From positions 1 through 64,000 of the forward strand of contig NZ_QLLT01000006.1 in NCBI RefSeq assembly GCF_003259315.1: a stretch of DNA of 64,000 nt, given 5' to 3'. The position numbers were made by a program, and so were the translations under genes. Positions 10,499 through 18,068 of this stretch are shown here, in pieces. Below the pieces are notes generated by a model that saw nothing but the letters and a program-made list of their open reading frames with translations, ran no database searches and had not been told where the DNA came from. Every line of letters starts with the position of its first letter. The first letter of the stretch is position 1. Source of the DNA: Kitasatospora sp. SolWspMP-SS2h (lineage in GTDB: Bacteria > Actinomycetota > Actinomycetes > Streptomycetales > Streptomycetaceae).

Positions 10499-11278
10499 AT
10501 GAGCACCGACCGGTCCGCACCGCCCGCCGAGACCGCGCCCGCCGACACCTCGGGCGTCCCCGGGCCGCGCGGCACCGGCGCCCCCGCTGCGCACGACACC
10601 GCGCCGCCCGGGGCGGGACTGTCCGGGGCGGGGCTGCCCGGGTCCGGGCCGTCCGAGACGGGGCCGTCCCGGGAGGAGCACGGGCGGCGCGACCGCAAGG
10701 CCCGCCGCACCCGCGAGGCGATGGCCGCCGCCGCGCTGCGCCTCACCCTGGCGCACGGCTTCGCCGCCCTCGCCGTGGAGGACGTCACCGACGCTGCCGA
10801 CGTCTCCCGCCGCACCTTCAGCCGCCACTTCGGCTCCCGCGAGGACGCCGTCCTGGACTGCCTGCGCGCCGACTTCGCCCGGATCAACGAGGCGCTCGCC
10901 GCCCGGCCCGCCGCCGAACCGCCGGTCGCCGCCTACCGGGCCGCCGTCGCCGCCTGGCTGCACGACCCCGACCCCGAGCACCCCGCCTGGCACCGCCGTC
11001 CCGGCATGCGCGACCTGTTCGTCCTGATCGACGAGGAGCCCGCGCTGACCGCCGCGTTCCGGCGGATCGCGGTCGCCGAGGAGGAGCGCTCGATCCGGCT
11101 GGTCGCCGCCCGGCTCGGCCTGCACCCGGAGACCGACCTGCGGCCCGCCATCGCCGTCGGCCTCGGCGTGGCCGCCCTGCACGCCGCCACCCGCACCTGG
11201 GTGCGCGACCCCGCGGGCGGCCTGCCCACCCTGCTCGACCGCGCCTTCGACCTGGCCGCGGCCGAACCCGCGGGCTGA
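10499..11278 (+). CDS. TetR-family transcriptional regulator
   Basis: A 259-residue regulator. The first 65 residues are Pro/Gly/Ala-rich and probably disordered; the TetR DNA-binding domain follows (RREAMAAAALRLTLAHGF, then VTDAADVSRRTFSRHFGSRE with the recognition helix near 100-110). The C-terminal ligand domain is diverged. The ATG follows TACGGT by 6 bases, suggesting a leaderless transcript, and a double palindrome lies just upstream, so autoregulation is likely. The two oxidoreductases downstream (SDR and alcohol dehydrogenase, same strand) are candidate targets, although the same palindrome is not seen in front of them. Confidence 0.85.
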   Translation: MSTDRSAPPAETAPADTSGVPGPRGTGAPAAHDTAPPGAGLSGAGLPGSGPSETGPSREEHGRRDRKARRTREAMAAAALRLTLAHGFAALAVEDVTDAADVSRRTFSRHFGSREDAVLDCLRADFARINEALAARPAAEPPVAAYRAAVAAWLHDPDPEHPAWHRRPGMRDLFVLIDEEPALTAAFRRIAVAEEERSIRLVAARLGLHPETDLRPAIAVGLGVAALHAATRTWVRDPAGGLPTLLDRAFDLAAAEPAG

Positions 11279-11408
11279 CCGCCCCGGACCGGCCGACCCG
11301 GGCCGCCCCCGGGCCGCCCGACCCCCGCAGACCACCCGCCGACCACCCGCCGGACGGGAACAGCACCACCCGCGCCCACCCGCGCGCGGCGTACGAGAGG
11401 AACCACCC

Positions 11409-12164
11409 ATGACCACCCAGGAGTTCGCCGGCCGCACCGCCCTCGTCACCGGAGGCGCCTCCGGCATCGGCCTGGCCACCGCCACCCTGCTCGCCGAGCG
11501 CGGCGCCGCCGTCGCCGTCGCCGACTACAACCTGGACGGCGCCCGCGCGGCCGTCGCCGGGCTGGAGGCCACCGGCGCGAAGGCGCTGGCCGTGCAGCTC
11601 GACGTCACCGACGCGGCCTCGGTCGAGGCCGCCGTCCGCGCCACCGTGGACGGCCTCGGCCCGCTCAGCCTCGCCGTCAACAACGCGGGCATCGGCGGCC
11701 CGGTCGCCCCCACCGGCGAGTATGACCCCGAGGCGTGGCGCCGGGTGCTCGCCACCAACCTGGACGGCGTCTTCTACTCGCTGCGCTACGAACTGCCGGA
11801 GATCCTGGCGGCCGGCGGCGGCTCGGTCGTCAACATGGCCTCCATCCTCGGCACCAACGGCTTCGCCGGCTCGCCCGCGTACGTCGCCGCCAAGCACGGC
11901 GTGGTCGGCCTCACCAAGACCGCCGCGATCGAGTACGCCCCGCAGGGCGTGCGGGTCAACGCGGTCGGCCCCGGCTTCATCGACACCCCGCTGCTCAAGG
12001 ACACCGACCCCGAGGGCCGCGAGCTGCTGATCTCGCTGCACCCCGCCGGGCGCCTCGGCCGGGCCGAGGAGGTCGCCGAGCTGACCGCCTTCCTGCTGTC
12101 CGACCGGGCGTCCTTCGTCACCGGCAGCTACCACCTGGTCGACGGCGGCTACGCCGCCCGCTGA
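11409..12164 (+). CDS. Short-chain dehydrogenase/reductase (FabG-like)
   Basis: A 251-residue SDR with TGGASGIG at 14-21, NNAG at 91-94, Ser145, Tyr158 and Lys162 (YVAAK), and the C-terminal SYHLVDGGY characteristic of FabG-like enzymes. It reduces a keto group or oxidises an alcohol with NAD(P). An RBS (GAGAGG) precedes the ATG. Its position between a TetR regulator and a zinc alcohol dehydrogenase suggests a shared pathway for an alcohol/carbonyl compound. The substrate cannot be inferred. Confidence 0.87.
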   Translation: MTTQEFAGRTALVTGGASGIGLATATLLAERGAAVAVADYNLDGARAAVAGLEATGAKALAVQLDVTDAASVEAAVRATVDGLGPLSLAVNNAGIGGPVAPTGEYDPEAWRRVLATNLDGVFYSLRYELPEILAAGGGSVVNMASILGTNGFAGSPAYVAAKHGVVGLTKTAAIEYAPQGVRVNAVGPGFIDTPLLKDTDPEGRELLISLHPAGRLGRAEEVAELTAFLLSDRASFVTGSYHLVDGGYAAR

Positions 12165-12212
12165 GCCACCGCCGGGGGACCGTCCACGGGGGGCGTCCAC
12201 GTGGATCGTCCG

Positions 12213-12290
12213 TGGGGGGTCCGTTCCCGGGTTCCGTTCCGGGGGTTCCGTTCCGGGGGGTCCGTTCCGGGGGGTCCGTTCCGGGGGTCC
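12213..12290. repeat. Tandem repeat of a 14-15 bp GGTCCGTTCCGG unit
   Basis: Five imperfect copies of (G)GGTCCGTTCCGGG fill the 147-base gap between the SDR and the alcohol dehydrogenase. The final copy runs into the leader of the latter. Confidence 0.8.
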
Positions 12291-12311
12291 GCGCGCAGAG
12301 GAGCGTCGAAC

Positions 12312-13352
12312 ATGAAGGCAGTCCAGTACCGCACCGTCGGCGGCCACCCCGAGGTGGTCACCGTCCCCGACCCCGAGCCCGGCCCCGGGCAGGTCCTGCT
12401 CAAGGTCACCGCCGCCGGGGTCTGCCACTCCGACATCGCCGTGATGAGCTGGTCGGCCGAGCAGCTGCCGTTCCCGCTGCCGCTGACCCTCGGCCACGAG
12501 GGCGTCGGCACGATCGCCGCGCTCGGCGCGGGCGTCACCGGCTTCACCGAGGGCGAGGCGGTCGCCGTGTACGGCCCGTGGGGCTGCGGCAGCTGCGCCA
12601 AGTGCGCGGAGGGCAAGGAGAACTACTGCCTGCGCGCCACCGAGCTGGGCATCCGGCCGCCCGGGCTGGGCGCGCCCGGCGCGATGGCCGAGTACCTGGT
12701 GGTCGACGACCCGCGCCACCTCGTCCCGCTCGGCGACCTCGACCCGGTCCGCACCGTTCCGCTCACCGACGCCGGACTGACGCCGTACCACGCGATCAAG
12801 CGCTCGCTGCCGAAGCTGGTGCCCGGCTCCACGGCGGTGGTGATCGGCACCGGCGGCCTCGGGCACGTGGCGATCCAGCTGCTGCGGGCGATGACCGCGG
12901 CCCGGGTGATCGCGCTCGACGTCACCGAGGAGAAGCTCGCGCTGGCCCGCACCGTGGGCGCGCACGAGGCGGTGCTCTCGGACGACGCGGCGGCCGGCAA
13001 GGTGCGCGAACTCACCGCCGGGCTGGGCGCGCAGGCCGTCTTCGACTTCGTCGGTGCCCCGCCCACCACGGCCCTGGCCGGGCAGCTGGCCGCCGTCGAG
13101 GGCGACGTCACCCTGGTGGGCATCGGCGGCGGCAGCCTGGCGGTCGGCTTCGGCGTGCTGCCGTACGAGGTCTCCGTCACCTCCCCGTACTGGGGTAGCC
13201 GGGCCGAGCTGATCGAGGTCCTCGACCTGGCCCGGGCCGGCGCGGTCGACGTGCACGTCGAGACGTACGGCATCGACGAGGCGCCGCTCGCCTACGAGCG
13301 GCTGCACGCGGGCAAGATCAACGGCCGGGCGGTGATCCTCCCCAACGGCTGA
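12312..13352 (+). CDS. Zinc-dependent NAD(P)-alcohol dehydrogenase (MDR family)
   Basis: A 346-residue medium-chain dehydrogenase. Catalytic zinc ligands Cys38 and His61 (GHEGVG), structural zinc cysteines 92, 95, 98 and 106 (GCGSCAKCAEGKENYC), and Rossmann motif GTGGLGHVAIQLL are all present, so the enzyme should be active in oxidising alcohols or reducing aldehydes. The ATG at 12312 begins the family N-terminus MKAVQY. The gene follows the SDR with a repeat-filled 147-base gap, and a strong bidirectional hairpin separates it from the convergent flavin-type protein. Confidence 0.9.
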   Translation: MKAVQYRTVGGHPEVVTVPDPEPGPGQVLLKVTAAGVCHSDIAVMSWSAEQLPFPLPLTLGHEGVGTIAALGAGVTGFTEGEAVAVYGPWGCGSCAKCAEGKENYCLRATELGIRPPGLGAPGAMAEYLVVDDPRHLVPLGDLDPVRTVPLTDAGLTPYHAIKRSLPKLVPGSTAVVIGTGGLGHVAIQLLRAMTAARVIALDVTEEKLALARTVGAHEAVLSDDAAAGKVRELTAGLGAQAVFDFVGAPPTTALAGQLAAVEGDVTLVGIGGGSLAVGFGVLPYEVSVTSPYWGSRAELIEVLDLARAGAVDVHVETYGIDEAPLAYERLHAGKINGRAVILPNG

Positions 13353-13409
13353 CGGCCGGGTGCTCCCGCGGCCCCGCGGCCCTGCGGCGGTGGGGCCCCG
13401 CGGCCCTGC

Positions 13410-13446
13410 GGCGGTGGCTCCCCGTCCTGGACGGGGAGCCACCGCC
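13410..13446. terminator. Bidirectional hairpin between convergent genes
   Basis: A perfect 16-bp stem (13410-13425 with 13431-13446) with a 5-base loop lies between the alcohol dehydrogenase and the convergent PPOX-type gene. Just before it, a 25-base segment containing CGGCCCTGCGGCGGTGG is directly duplicated. Confidence 0.75.
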
Positions 13447-13456
13447 GTGCCGTGCG

Positions 13457-13930
13457 CTACCGGCGTTCGACGACCCGGACGGCCTCGCCCGGGCGCCAGC
13501 TGCTGATCACCAGGTGGTCGTCCGCGACCTCGGTCAGCACCGCCCCGGTGAGCTCCAGCCGGAACGCGTGGTACGGGCCGGGCGGTGGCCCGGGCAGTGC
13601 CGCCTCGTACGCCGCGATCTCCGCCGGGTCGGTCAACTCGACGGCGCGCGAAGAGAGTTTGGCGTCGCCGCCGACCATGTCGGTGCCGGGCCCGGGGTTG
13701 GAGTGCAGCGCGCAGCGGCCGTCCCGGCGCAGGTCGGCCGCCTTGACCGCGCCGGCCATCGAACCGAGGAACAGCTCGGGCCCCTGGAAGTCGACCTCGG
13801 TGCCGCTCACCCGGGGCGAGCCGTCCCGGGTGAGGGTGGCGAGGACGTGGTGCTTGTGCGCCTCGAAACGGGCCCGGATCCGCGGGGCGAGGTCGGGGGC
13901 CTGCTGCTCGAACTCCTGCCAGGTCGTCAT
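13457..13930 (-). CDS. Pyridoxamine 5'-phosphate oxidase-like (PPOX) flavin/F420 protein
   Basis: A 157-residue split-barrel protein (HHVLATLTRDGSPRVSGTEV, then LFLGSMAGAVKAADLRRDGR). In actinobacteria this family binds FMN, F420 or heme and reduces or binds small molecules; the substrate is unknown. A -10 like TACACT (13938-13943 on the complement) lies exactly 7 bases before the ATG, so the mRNA is probably leaderless. It is divergent from the DUF1697 gene, whose own TACACT box has the same spacing. Confidence 0.8.
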   Translation of the reverse strand: MTTWQEFEQQAPDLAPRIRARFEAHKHHVLATLTRDGSPRVSGTEVDFQGPELFLGSMAGAVKAADLRRDGRCALHSNPGPGTDMVGGDAKLSSRAVELTDPAEIAAYEAALPGPPPGPYHAFRLELTGAVLTEVADDHLVISSWRPGEAVRVVERR

Positions 13931-13937
13931 GGCGCGC

Positions 13938-13993
13938 AGTGTAGGCGGGGGGACCGACAGTTCCCGGGACGTGCCGGCGGCCCGGCCTACACT
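13938..13993. promoter_or_regulatory. Divergent leaderless promoters
   Basis: TACACT at 13938-13943 (minus strand) and TACACT at 13988-13993 (plus strand) each lie 7 bases before an ATG (13930 and 14001). The two start codons are only 70 bases apart, so the -35 regions must be shared or overlapping. Confidence 0.6.
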
Positions 13994-14000
13994 CGGTCGC

Positions 14001-14552
14001 ATGGAGACCTACATCGCCTTCCTGCGGGCGGTCAACGTCGGCGGACGCACCGTGAAGATGGACCGGCTGCGGGAGCTGTTCGCGGGGCTCGGCCTGGAGG
14101 GCGTGCGGACGTACATCCAGAGCGGGAACGTGTTCTTCCGCAGCGCGGAGACCGACCGGGCGGCGCTGACGGCCCGGATCGAGGCGGGCCTGGCGGCCGG
14201 GCTCGGGTACCCGGTGCCGGTGATGCTGCGGACGGTCGAGGAGGTCGAGGCACTGCTCGCGCTCGACCCGTTCGCCGGGGTGGAGCCCGGCGAGGACAGG
14301 CGGCTGTGCGTGCTGTTCCTGTCCGAGCCGCTGCCGCCCGAGGTCGCGACCGCGCTGCCGGTCGCCTCGCCGAAGGGCGACTGGGAGCTGATCGGCGCCA
14401 CGGCGGACGCGGCGTTCGTGGTGATGTACCTGCGCAACGGCCGGCTGAACGGCAACCCGGCCACCGCCTTCCCCAAGTCCTACACCGGGCAGGCGACTTC
14501 GCGGTTCTTCCACACCACCGCGAAGATCGCCGCCGCGGCCCGCAAGGGCTGA
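14001..14552 (+). CDS. DUF1697 family protein
   Basis: A 183-residue cytosolic protein with the family N-terminus METYIAFLRAVNVGGR, the central YIQSGNVFF and the C-terminal NPATAFPKSYTGQATSR. The family is widespread in actinobacteria and no biochemical role is established. The ATG is placed 7 bases after a TACACT box, consistent with a leaderless mRNA. The gene is divergent from the PPOX-type gene and convergent with the WYL regulator. Confidence 0.85.
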   Translation: METYIAFLRAVNVGGRTVKMDRLRELFAGLGLEGVRTYIQSGNVFFRSAETDRAALTARIEAGLAAGLGYPVPVMLRTVEEVEALLALDPFAGVEPGEDRRLCVLFLSEPLPPEVATALPVASPKGDWELIGATADAAFVVMYLRNGRLNGNPATAFPKSYTGQATSRFFHTTAKIAAAARKG

Positions 14553-14572
14553 GTGCCCGGGGCCGGTTCGGT

Positions 14573-15655
14573 TCAGCCGCCGGGGGGCCGGGCCGCGGCG
14601 GCGAGCCGATCGGCCAACGCGGCGACCAGGCGGCGGAGTTCGGCCGGTTCCTCGATCGTGAACGGGCGGTCGATGGCCGCCAACGCGGCCGGGAGCCAGT
14701 CGAGTTCGGCGACCCGCAGTTCGACGTTCGACCAGCCTTCGACATTCGGCTGGCCCTCGGCGTCCGGCTGGCCTTCGACGTCCGGCTGGCCTTCGACGTC
14801 CGGCCCGTCGAGGTCCGGTCCGTCGATCAGGGCCAGGCCGGGCGGCAGGTGCCGGTGGATCCGGTCGGCGTCCGCGCGGATGCGCAGCCGGACGCGGTGC
14901 CGGTGCGGGGCGGTGGCCAGCGCGCGCAGGACGCGCGCGGCCGGGTCCGGCCCGGCGGGCGGGTCGAAGGTGCCCGGCAGCGGGCGGGGCGCGGCCAGCC
15001 GGTCGAGGCGGAAGAGGCGCTCCGCGTCGGCGCCGGTGTCCCGCCCGGTCAGGTACCAGCGGCCCGCGTGCAGCACCAGCCCGTGCGGCTCGACGGCCCG
15101 TTCGCCGGTGCGACCGTCCGCGCCGGTGTAGTGGAAGGCCAGCGGACGGCGGTGGCGCACTGCGTCGGCGACGGTCAGCAGCGCCGCCGGATCGGGCGCG
15201 CCGGGGGCGGCCGTGGTGGCGGTGGTGTCGGTGGCTGCGGGGGCCGGGGGAGCGGGCGCGGGGGTGAAGGCCAGCGCCTCCAGCAGGGCGTCCAGCCGGT
15301 GGGCGAGCCGGCGGGGCAGCACCCGGCGGATCTTCGCGGCGGCCGTCTCGCCCGCGGTCGCGGACGCGGCGGACAGCCCCGCCCGCTCGGCGGCGACCAG
15401 GCCGAACAGGGCGGCCAGCGCCTCCTCGTCGGTCAGCATCAGCGGCGGCATCCGGTGTCCGGGCGCGAGCCGGTAGCCGCCGTACCGGCCGCGGACCGAC
15501 TCCACCGGCAGGTCGAGGTCGACCAGGTGCGCGACGTACCGGCGGACGGTGCGCTCGTCCACCTCCAGGCGTTCGGCCAGCTCGGCGACGGTGCGGACAC
15601 CGCCGGACTGCAGCAGCTCCAGCAGGGTGAGCACGCGGGCCACGGGTCGGGTCAT
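14573..15655 (-). CDS. WYL-domain HTH regulator (YafY/PafC-like)
   Basis: A 360-residue regulator: N-terminal winged helix (RVLTLLELLQSGGVRTVAEL, VDERTVRRYVAHL) at about 1-60, then a WYL domain (RRPLAFHYTGADGR, VEPHGLVLHAGRWYLTGRD) and a WCX-type C-terminal region. WYL domains bind nucleic acid or small ligands and control nearby genes. The C-terminal part contains a six-residue in-frame repeat (consensus EGQPDV) from 18-bp DNA repeats. It is divergent from a VOC-family gene, a frequent pairing in which the regulator controls its neighbour. Confidence 0.88.
   Translation of the reverse strand: MTRPVARVLTLLELLQSGGVRTVAELAERLEVDERTVRRYVAHLVDLDLPVESVRGRYGGYRLAPGHRMPPLMLTDEEALAALFGLVAAERAGLSAASATAGETAAAKIRRVLPRRLAHRLDALLEALAFTPAPAPPAPAATDTTATTAAPGAPDPAALLTVADAVRHRRPLAFHYTGADGRTGERAVEPHGLVLHAGRWYLTGRDTGADAERLFRLDRLAAPRPLPGTFDPPAGPDPAARVLRALATAPHRHRVRLRIRADADRIHRHLPPGLALIDGPDLDGPDVEGQPDVEGQPDAEGQPNVEGWSNVELRVAELDWLPAALAAIDRPFTIEEPAELRRLVAALADRLAAAARPPGG
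14720..14809. repeat. Five 18-bp tandem repeats inside the WYL regulator gene
   Basis: Units beginning TTCGACGTTCG/TTCGACGTCCGG repeat at 18-base intervals from 14720 to 14809. Because the unit is a multiple of three, gain or loss of copies would change the protein length without breaking the frame. Confidence 0.85.
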
Positions 15656-15704
15656 GCCGACGATTCTCCTCCCGATCCCTTCCCGATACCGGGCGGATTC
15701 TGTC

Positions 15705-15730
15705 CGGTACCGCCGTTAGCGTCGGTACCG
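15705..15730 (+). promoter_or_regulatory. Promoter with paired CGGTACCG palindromes (WYL/VOC divergent region)
   Basis: CGGTACCG at 15705-15712 and 15723-15730 flank a -10 like TAGCGT (15717-15722) that would drive the VOC gene. A related CGATACCGG occurs at about 15685. The arrangement is what a repressor or activator site for the divergent WYL protein would look like. Confidence 0.5.
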
Positions 15731-15784
15731 ACCGCACCGGAACACCGGCCCGGACCACCGCACCGACCGCACGGGAGCCCCCGC

Positions 15785-16183
15785 ATGCACCTCGTCTCCG
15801 TCCGACTGATCACCGCCGACGTCGACCGCCTGGTCGCGTTCTACGAGCGGGCCACCGGCCTGACCGCCGTCCGGTCCACCCCCGACTTCGCCGAACTCCG
15901 CACGCCTGCCGGGACGCTGGCGATCGGCAGCACCCGCACCGTGCCGCTGTTCGCGCCCGGCTCGGCCGAGCCGGGCGCGAACCGCAGCGCCATCGTCGAG
16001 TTCCTGGTCGAGGACGTCGACCTGCTGCACCGCCGACTGGCCGACGGCGGAACGGAGTTCGTCAGCGGACCGACCACCCTGCCGTGGGGCAACCGCTCAC
16101 TGCTGCTCCGCGACCCGGACGGCACGCTGGTCAACTTCTTCACGCCGGTGACGGCGGAGGCCCGTGCCAGGCAAAGAGTCTGA
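15785..16183 (+). CDS. VOC-superfamily (glyoxalase/bleomycin-resistance-like) protein
   Basis: A 132-residue single VOC module: LITADVDRLVAFYERATGLT at the N-terminus, IVEFLVEDVDLLHRRL centrally and LLRDPDGTLVNFFTP at the C-terminus. The usual metal ligand positions are only partly kept, so enzyme function is open; members isomerise, cleave or sequester small molecules. It is divergent from a WYL regulator and terminated by a hairpin that overlaps the stop codon. Confidence 0.85.
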   Translation: MHLVSVRLITADVDRLVAFYERATGLTAVRSTPDFAELRTPAGTLAIGSTRTVPLFAPGSAEPGANRSAIVEFLVEDVDLLHRRLADGGTEFVSGPTTLPWGNRSLLLRDPDGTLVNFFTPVTAEARARQRV

Positions 16184-16227
16184 CGCAGCGTCAGAAAAAT
16201 TGCGGCTGCTGGGGGGTGCGCAGCCGC
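16179..16227 (+). terminator. Double hairpin at the end of the VOC gene
   Basis: TCTGACG/CGTCAGA (16179-16195, 3-base loop) includes the stop codon and is followed by AAAAAT; a second stem GCGGCTGC/GCAGCCGC follows at 16202-16227. Confidence 0.65.
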
Positions 16228-16308
16228 ACCGGCGGCAGGGCTGTCTCCGCCCCGCCGGCGGGCCGGTCCGCCGCTTCGGCCGGGCCTCCGGGCGCCGGGC
16301 GGTGGCGC

Positions 16309-17190
16309 TCAGTTGCCCTGGAGTTGGCGGAGGGTCTCCTGGGCGTCGGCGAGGTCCTCGGGGGTGGGGGCGTCGTCCTGGGTGAGGCGGGTGCGCCAGT
16401 AGCCGGTGGAGTGGACGGTGGGGCGGGGGAGGCGGCGGTCCTCGATCAGGTGGCGGCGCAGGGCGCGGACGGTGGTGGCCTCGCCGGCCAGCCAGGCGGG
16501 GCCGGGGGCGGGCGGGAGTTCGGCGGCGCGCAGGGCGGCGAGCAGGCGGGCGCCGTGGGGGGCGTCCCCGCGGTGGACCCAGTGGGCGGTCAACTCGCCG
16601 AAGCCGAGCAGGGGTTGCTCCTCCTCGGGGCCGGCCACCTCGATCCAGGCGTGGGCCCGGGCACCGGCCGGCAGGGCCTCGACCAGGGTGCCGAGGGCGG
16701 GCAGCGCGGACTCGTCGCAGGCGAACAGCAGCGGCAGTCCGCCGTCCAGCGGGAACGGGCGGGCGAACTCGGGGGAGGGCCCGAACATCGCCAGCACCTG
16801 CCCGGGCCGGGCCTGCGCGGCCCACGCGGCGGCCGGTCCGCCCGCTCCGGGCGCTCCGCCCGCTCCGGCCGTGCCGTGCAGGACGAAGTCGACGTCCACG
16901 GTGTGGAGTTCGGCGTCGTGGGCGCGCAGGGTGAAGGAGCGCATCCACGGACGGCGGTCCTCGGGGACGGCGTGGCAGGCGTGGTACCAGCTCATCAGGT
17001 CCTGGCCGGGGGCCGGGACGGGGAATTCGGGGGCGTCCTGGCCGGGGCGGGGGAAGTACAGCTTGACCTGCTGGTCGGGCCCGGCCAGGGCGAACCCGCC
17101 GGGCGGCAGCGCGAAGGTGACCCGGGCGGTCCGCGGCGTGGGCCGGTGCACCCCGGTGACGGTCAGGCGGCGGATCGGCAGGTCGGACAC
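16309..17190 (-). CDS. Siderophore-interacting protein (FAD-dependent ferric-siderophore reductase family)
   Basis: A 293-residue protein of the SIP/ViuB family: an N-terminal FAD-binding beta-barrel (TARVTFALPPGGF, MRSFTLRAHD with the R-x-F-T/S FAD motif) and a C-terminal NAD(P)-binding half (LLFACDESALPALGTLVEAL, PAWLAGEATTVRALRRHL, STGYWR). These enzymes reduce ferric siderophores in the cytoplasm to release iron. The GTG start at 17190 opens MSDLPIRRLTV. No siderophore genes and no clear iron box lie beside it. A hairpin is present in the presumed leader. Confidence 0.9.
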   Translation of the reverse strand: MSDLPIRRLTVTGVHRPTPRTARVTFALPPGGFALAGPDQQVKLYFPRPGQDAPEFPVPAPGQDLMSWYHACHAVPEDRRPWMRSFTLRAHDAELHTVDVDFVLHGTAGAGGAPGAGGPAAAWAAQARPGQVLAMFGPSPEFARPFPLDGGLPLLFACDESALPALGTLVEALPAGARAHAWIEVAGPEEEQPLLGFGELTAHWVHRGDAPHGARLLAALRAAELPPAPGPAWLAGEATTVRALRRHLIEDRRLPRPTVHSTGYWRTRLTQDDAPTPEDLADAQETLRQLQGN

Positions 17191-17198
17191 GGTGCGCT

Positions 17199-17238
17199 CC
17201 CGGCAGGCTCGGGGGATGGACCGCCCCAGCCTGCCGGG
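17199..17238 (-). other. Hairpin in the leader of the siderophore-interacting protein gene
   Basis: CCCGGCAGGCT at 17199-17209 pairs with AGCCTGCCGGG at 17228-17238, immediately upstream of the GTG. It could hide the ribosome binding site or be incidental. Further upstream a 15-bp unit (GGAACTCCGGCGCGC) is duplicated around 17309-17338. Confidence 0.35.
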
Positions 17239-17386
17239 GCCCGCTCACAGACCGCTGTCAGCCCGCTGTCACCGCCCGGGACGGGACCACCGGCCGCGGG
17301 CCCCGCGCGGAACTCCGGCGCGCGGAACTCCGGCGCGCGGGACGGCAGCGTGCGGGCGGCAGCGCACGGGCGGCTCACGGGGGATG

Positions 17387-17746
17387 TCAGTGCGCGAGGA
17401 CGTCCTTCAGCGCGTCCGGGGTGCGCCCGATCACGGTGTAGCCGTCGTCCGCGGTGATGATCGGGCGCTGGATCAGCGCCGGGTGCGCGGCCATCGCCGC
17501 CGTCCAGCGGGCCCGGTCGGCCTCCTCGCGGCCCCAGGAGCGCAGGCCCAGCTCCTTGGCCACGGCCTCGTCCAGCCGGGCCACGTCCCACGGCTCCAGG
17601 CCCAACCGGCCCAGCACCTCGGTGAGTTCGGCGGCCGTCGGCGGCTCGTCCAGGTAGCGGCGCACGGTGTACTCCACCCCGGCCGCATCGAGTTCGCCCA
17701 GGGCGGTGCGGCATTTGCCGCACCGCGGGTTGATCCAGATTTCCAT
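17387..17746 (-). CDS. ArsC/Spx-family thioredoxin-fold protein
   Basis: A 119-residue ArsC-family protein. The N-terminus MEIWINPRCGKCRTAL carries Cys9 and Cys12 (CGKC), and LIQRPIITADDGYTVIGRTP matches the ArsC C-terminal signature with the conserved Arg-Pro. Members reduce arsenate with glutathione or glutaredoxin or act as Spx-like regulators; with no ars genes nearby a general thiol role is as likely. A TAGGCT box lies 8 bases before the ATG, suggesting leaderless transcription. Confidence 0.83.
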   Translation of the reverse strand: MEIWINPRCGKCRTALGELDAAGVEYTVRRYLDEPPTAAELTEVLGRLGLEPWDVARLDEAVAKELGLRSWGREEADRARWTAAMAAHPALIQRPIITADDGYTVIGRTPDALKDVLAH

Positions 17747-17964
17747 GGCCGCCCAGCCTACCGAGCCCGGCCGTCCGCCACCGCCGTCCGCCGCCACCGT
17801 CACTCACGGGCGGTGCGCCAGCAGGGCGGGCGTCGGCCCCGCCGCGTGGCGGCTCTGGACCGGAGCGCGCCGGACTGTCGCGGAGGCAGGCCCGCATTCC
17901 CGTGCCCACCGGCTTTCCCGGTGATCCGGCTCACAGCATGTCCCCCCGCCCGGCCGGAACAGGT

Positions 17965-17992
17965 CCAAGGTCCCGAACCGTCGGGACCTTGG
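17965..17992. promoter_or_regulatory. 12-bp perfect inverted repeat in the ArsC/phosphatase divergent region
   Basis: CCAAGGTCCCGA and its exact complement are separated by ACCG. The two flanking genes point away from it, so it is unlikely to be an ordinary terminator. It lies 77 bases before the phosphatase start and may be an operator or a 5' leader hairpin. The rest of this 322-base gap shows only the strong RBS AGGAGGTCAGC before 18069. Confidence 0.5.
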
Positions 17993-18068
17993 CGAGCAGT
18001 GTCCGGGACCCGCCGCACTCCACGATGGAAGGAAGTCCGCCCCCGTACCGGTCGTCCAGGAGGTCAGC

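Noticed and set aside
10884..15758. A very long open frame on the minus strand across five genes
   Set aside because: It is antisense or out of frame to well-supported genes and has Arg/Gly/Pro low-complexity content caused by the high GC composition.
17386..17746. ArsC-like gene as evidence of an arsenic resistance operon
   Set aside because: No arsB/acr3, arsR or arsenite transporter gene is nearby, and the family also has non-arsenate members.
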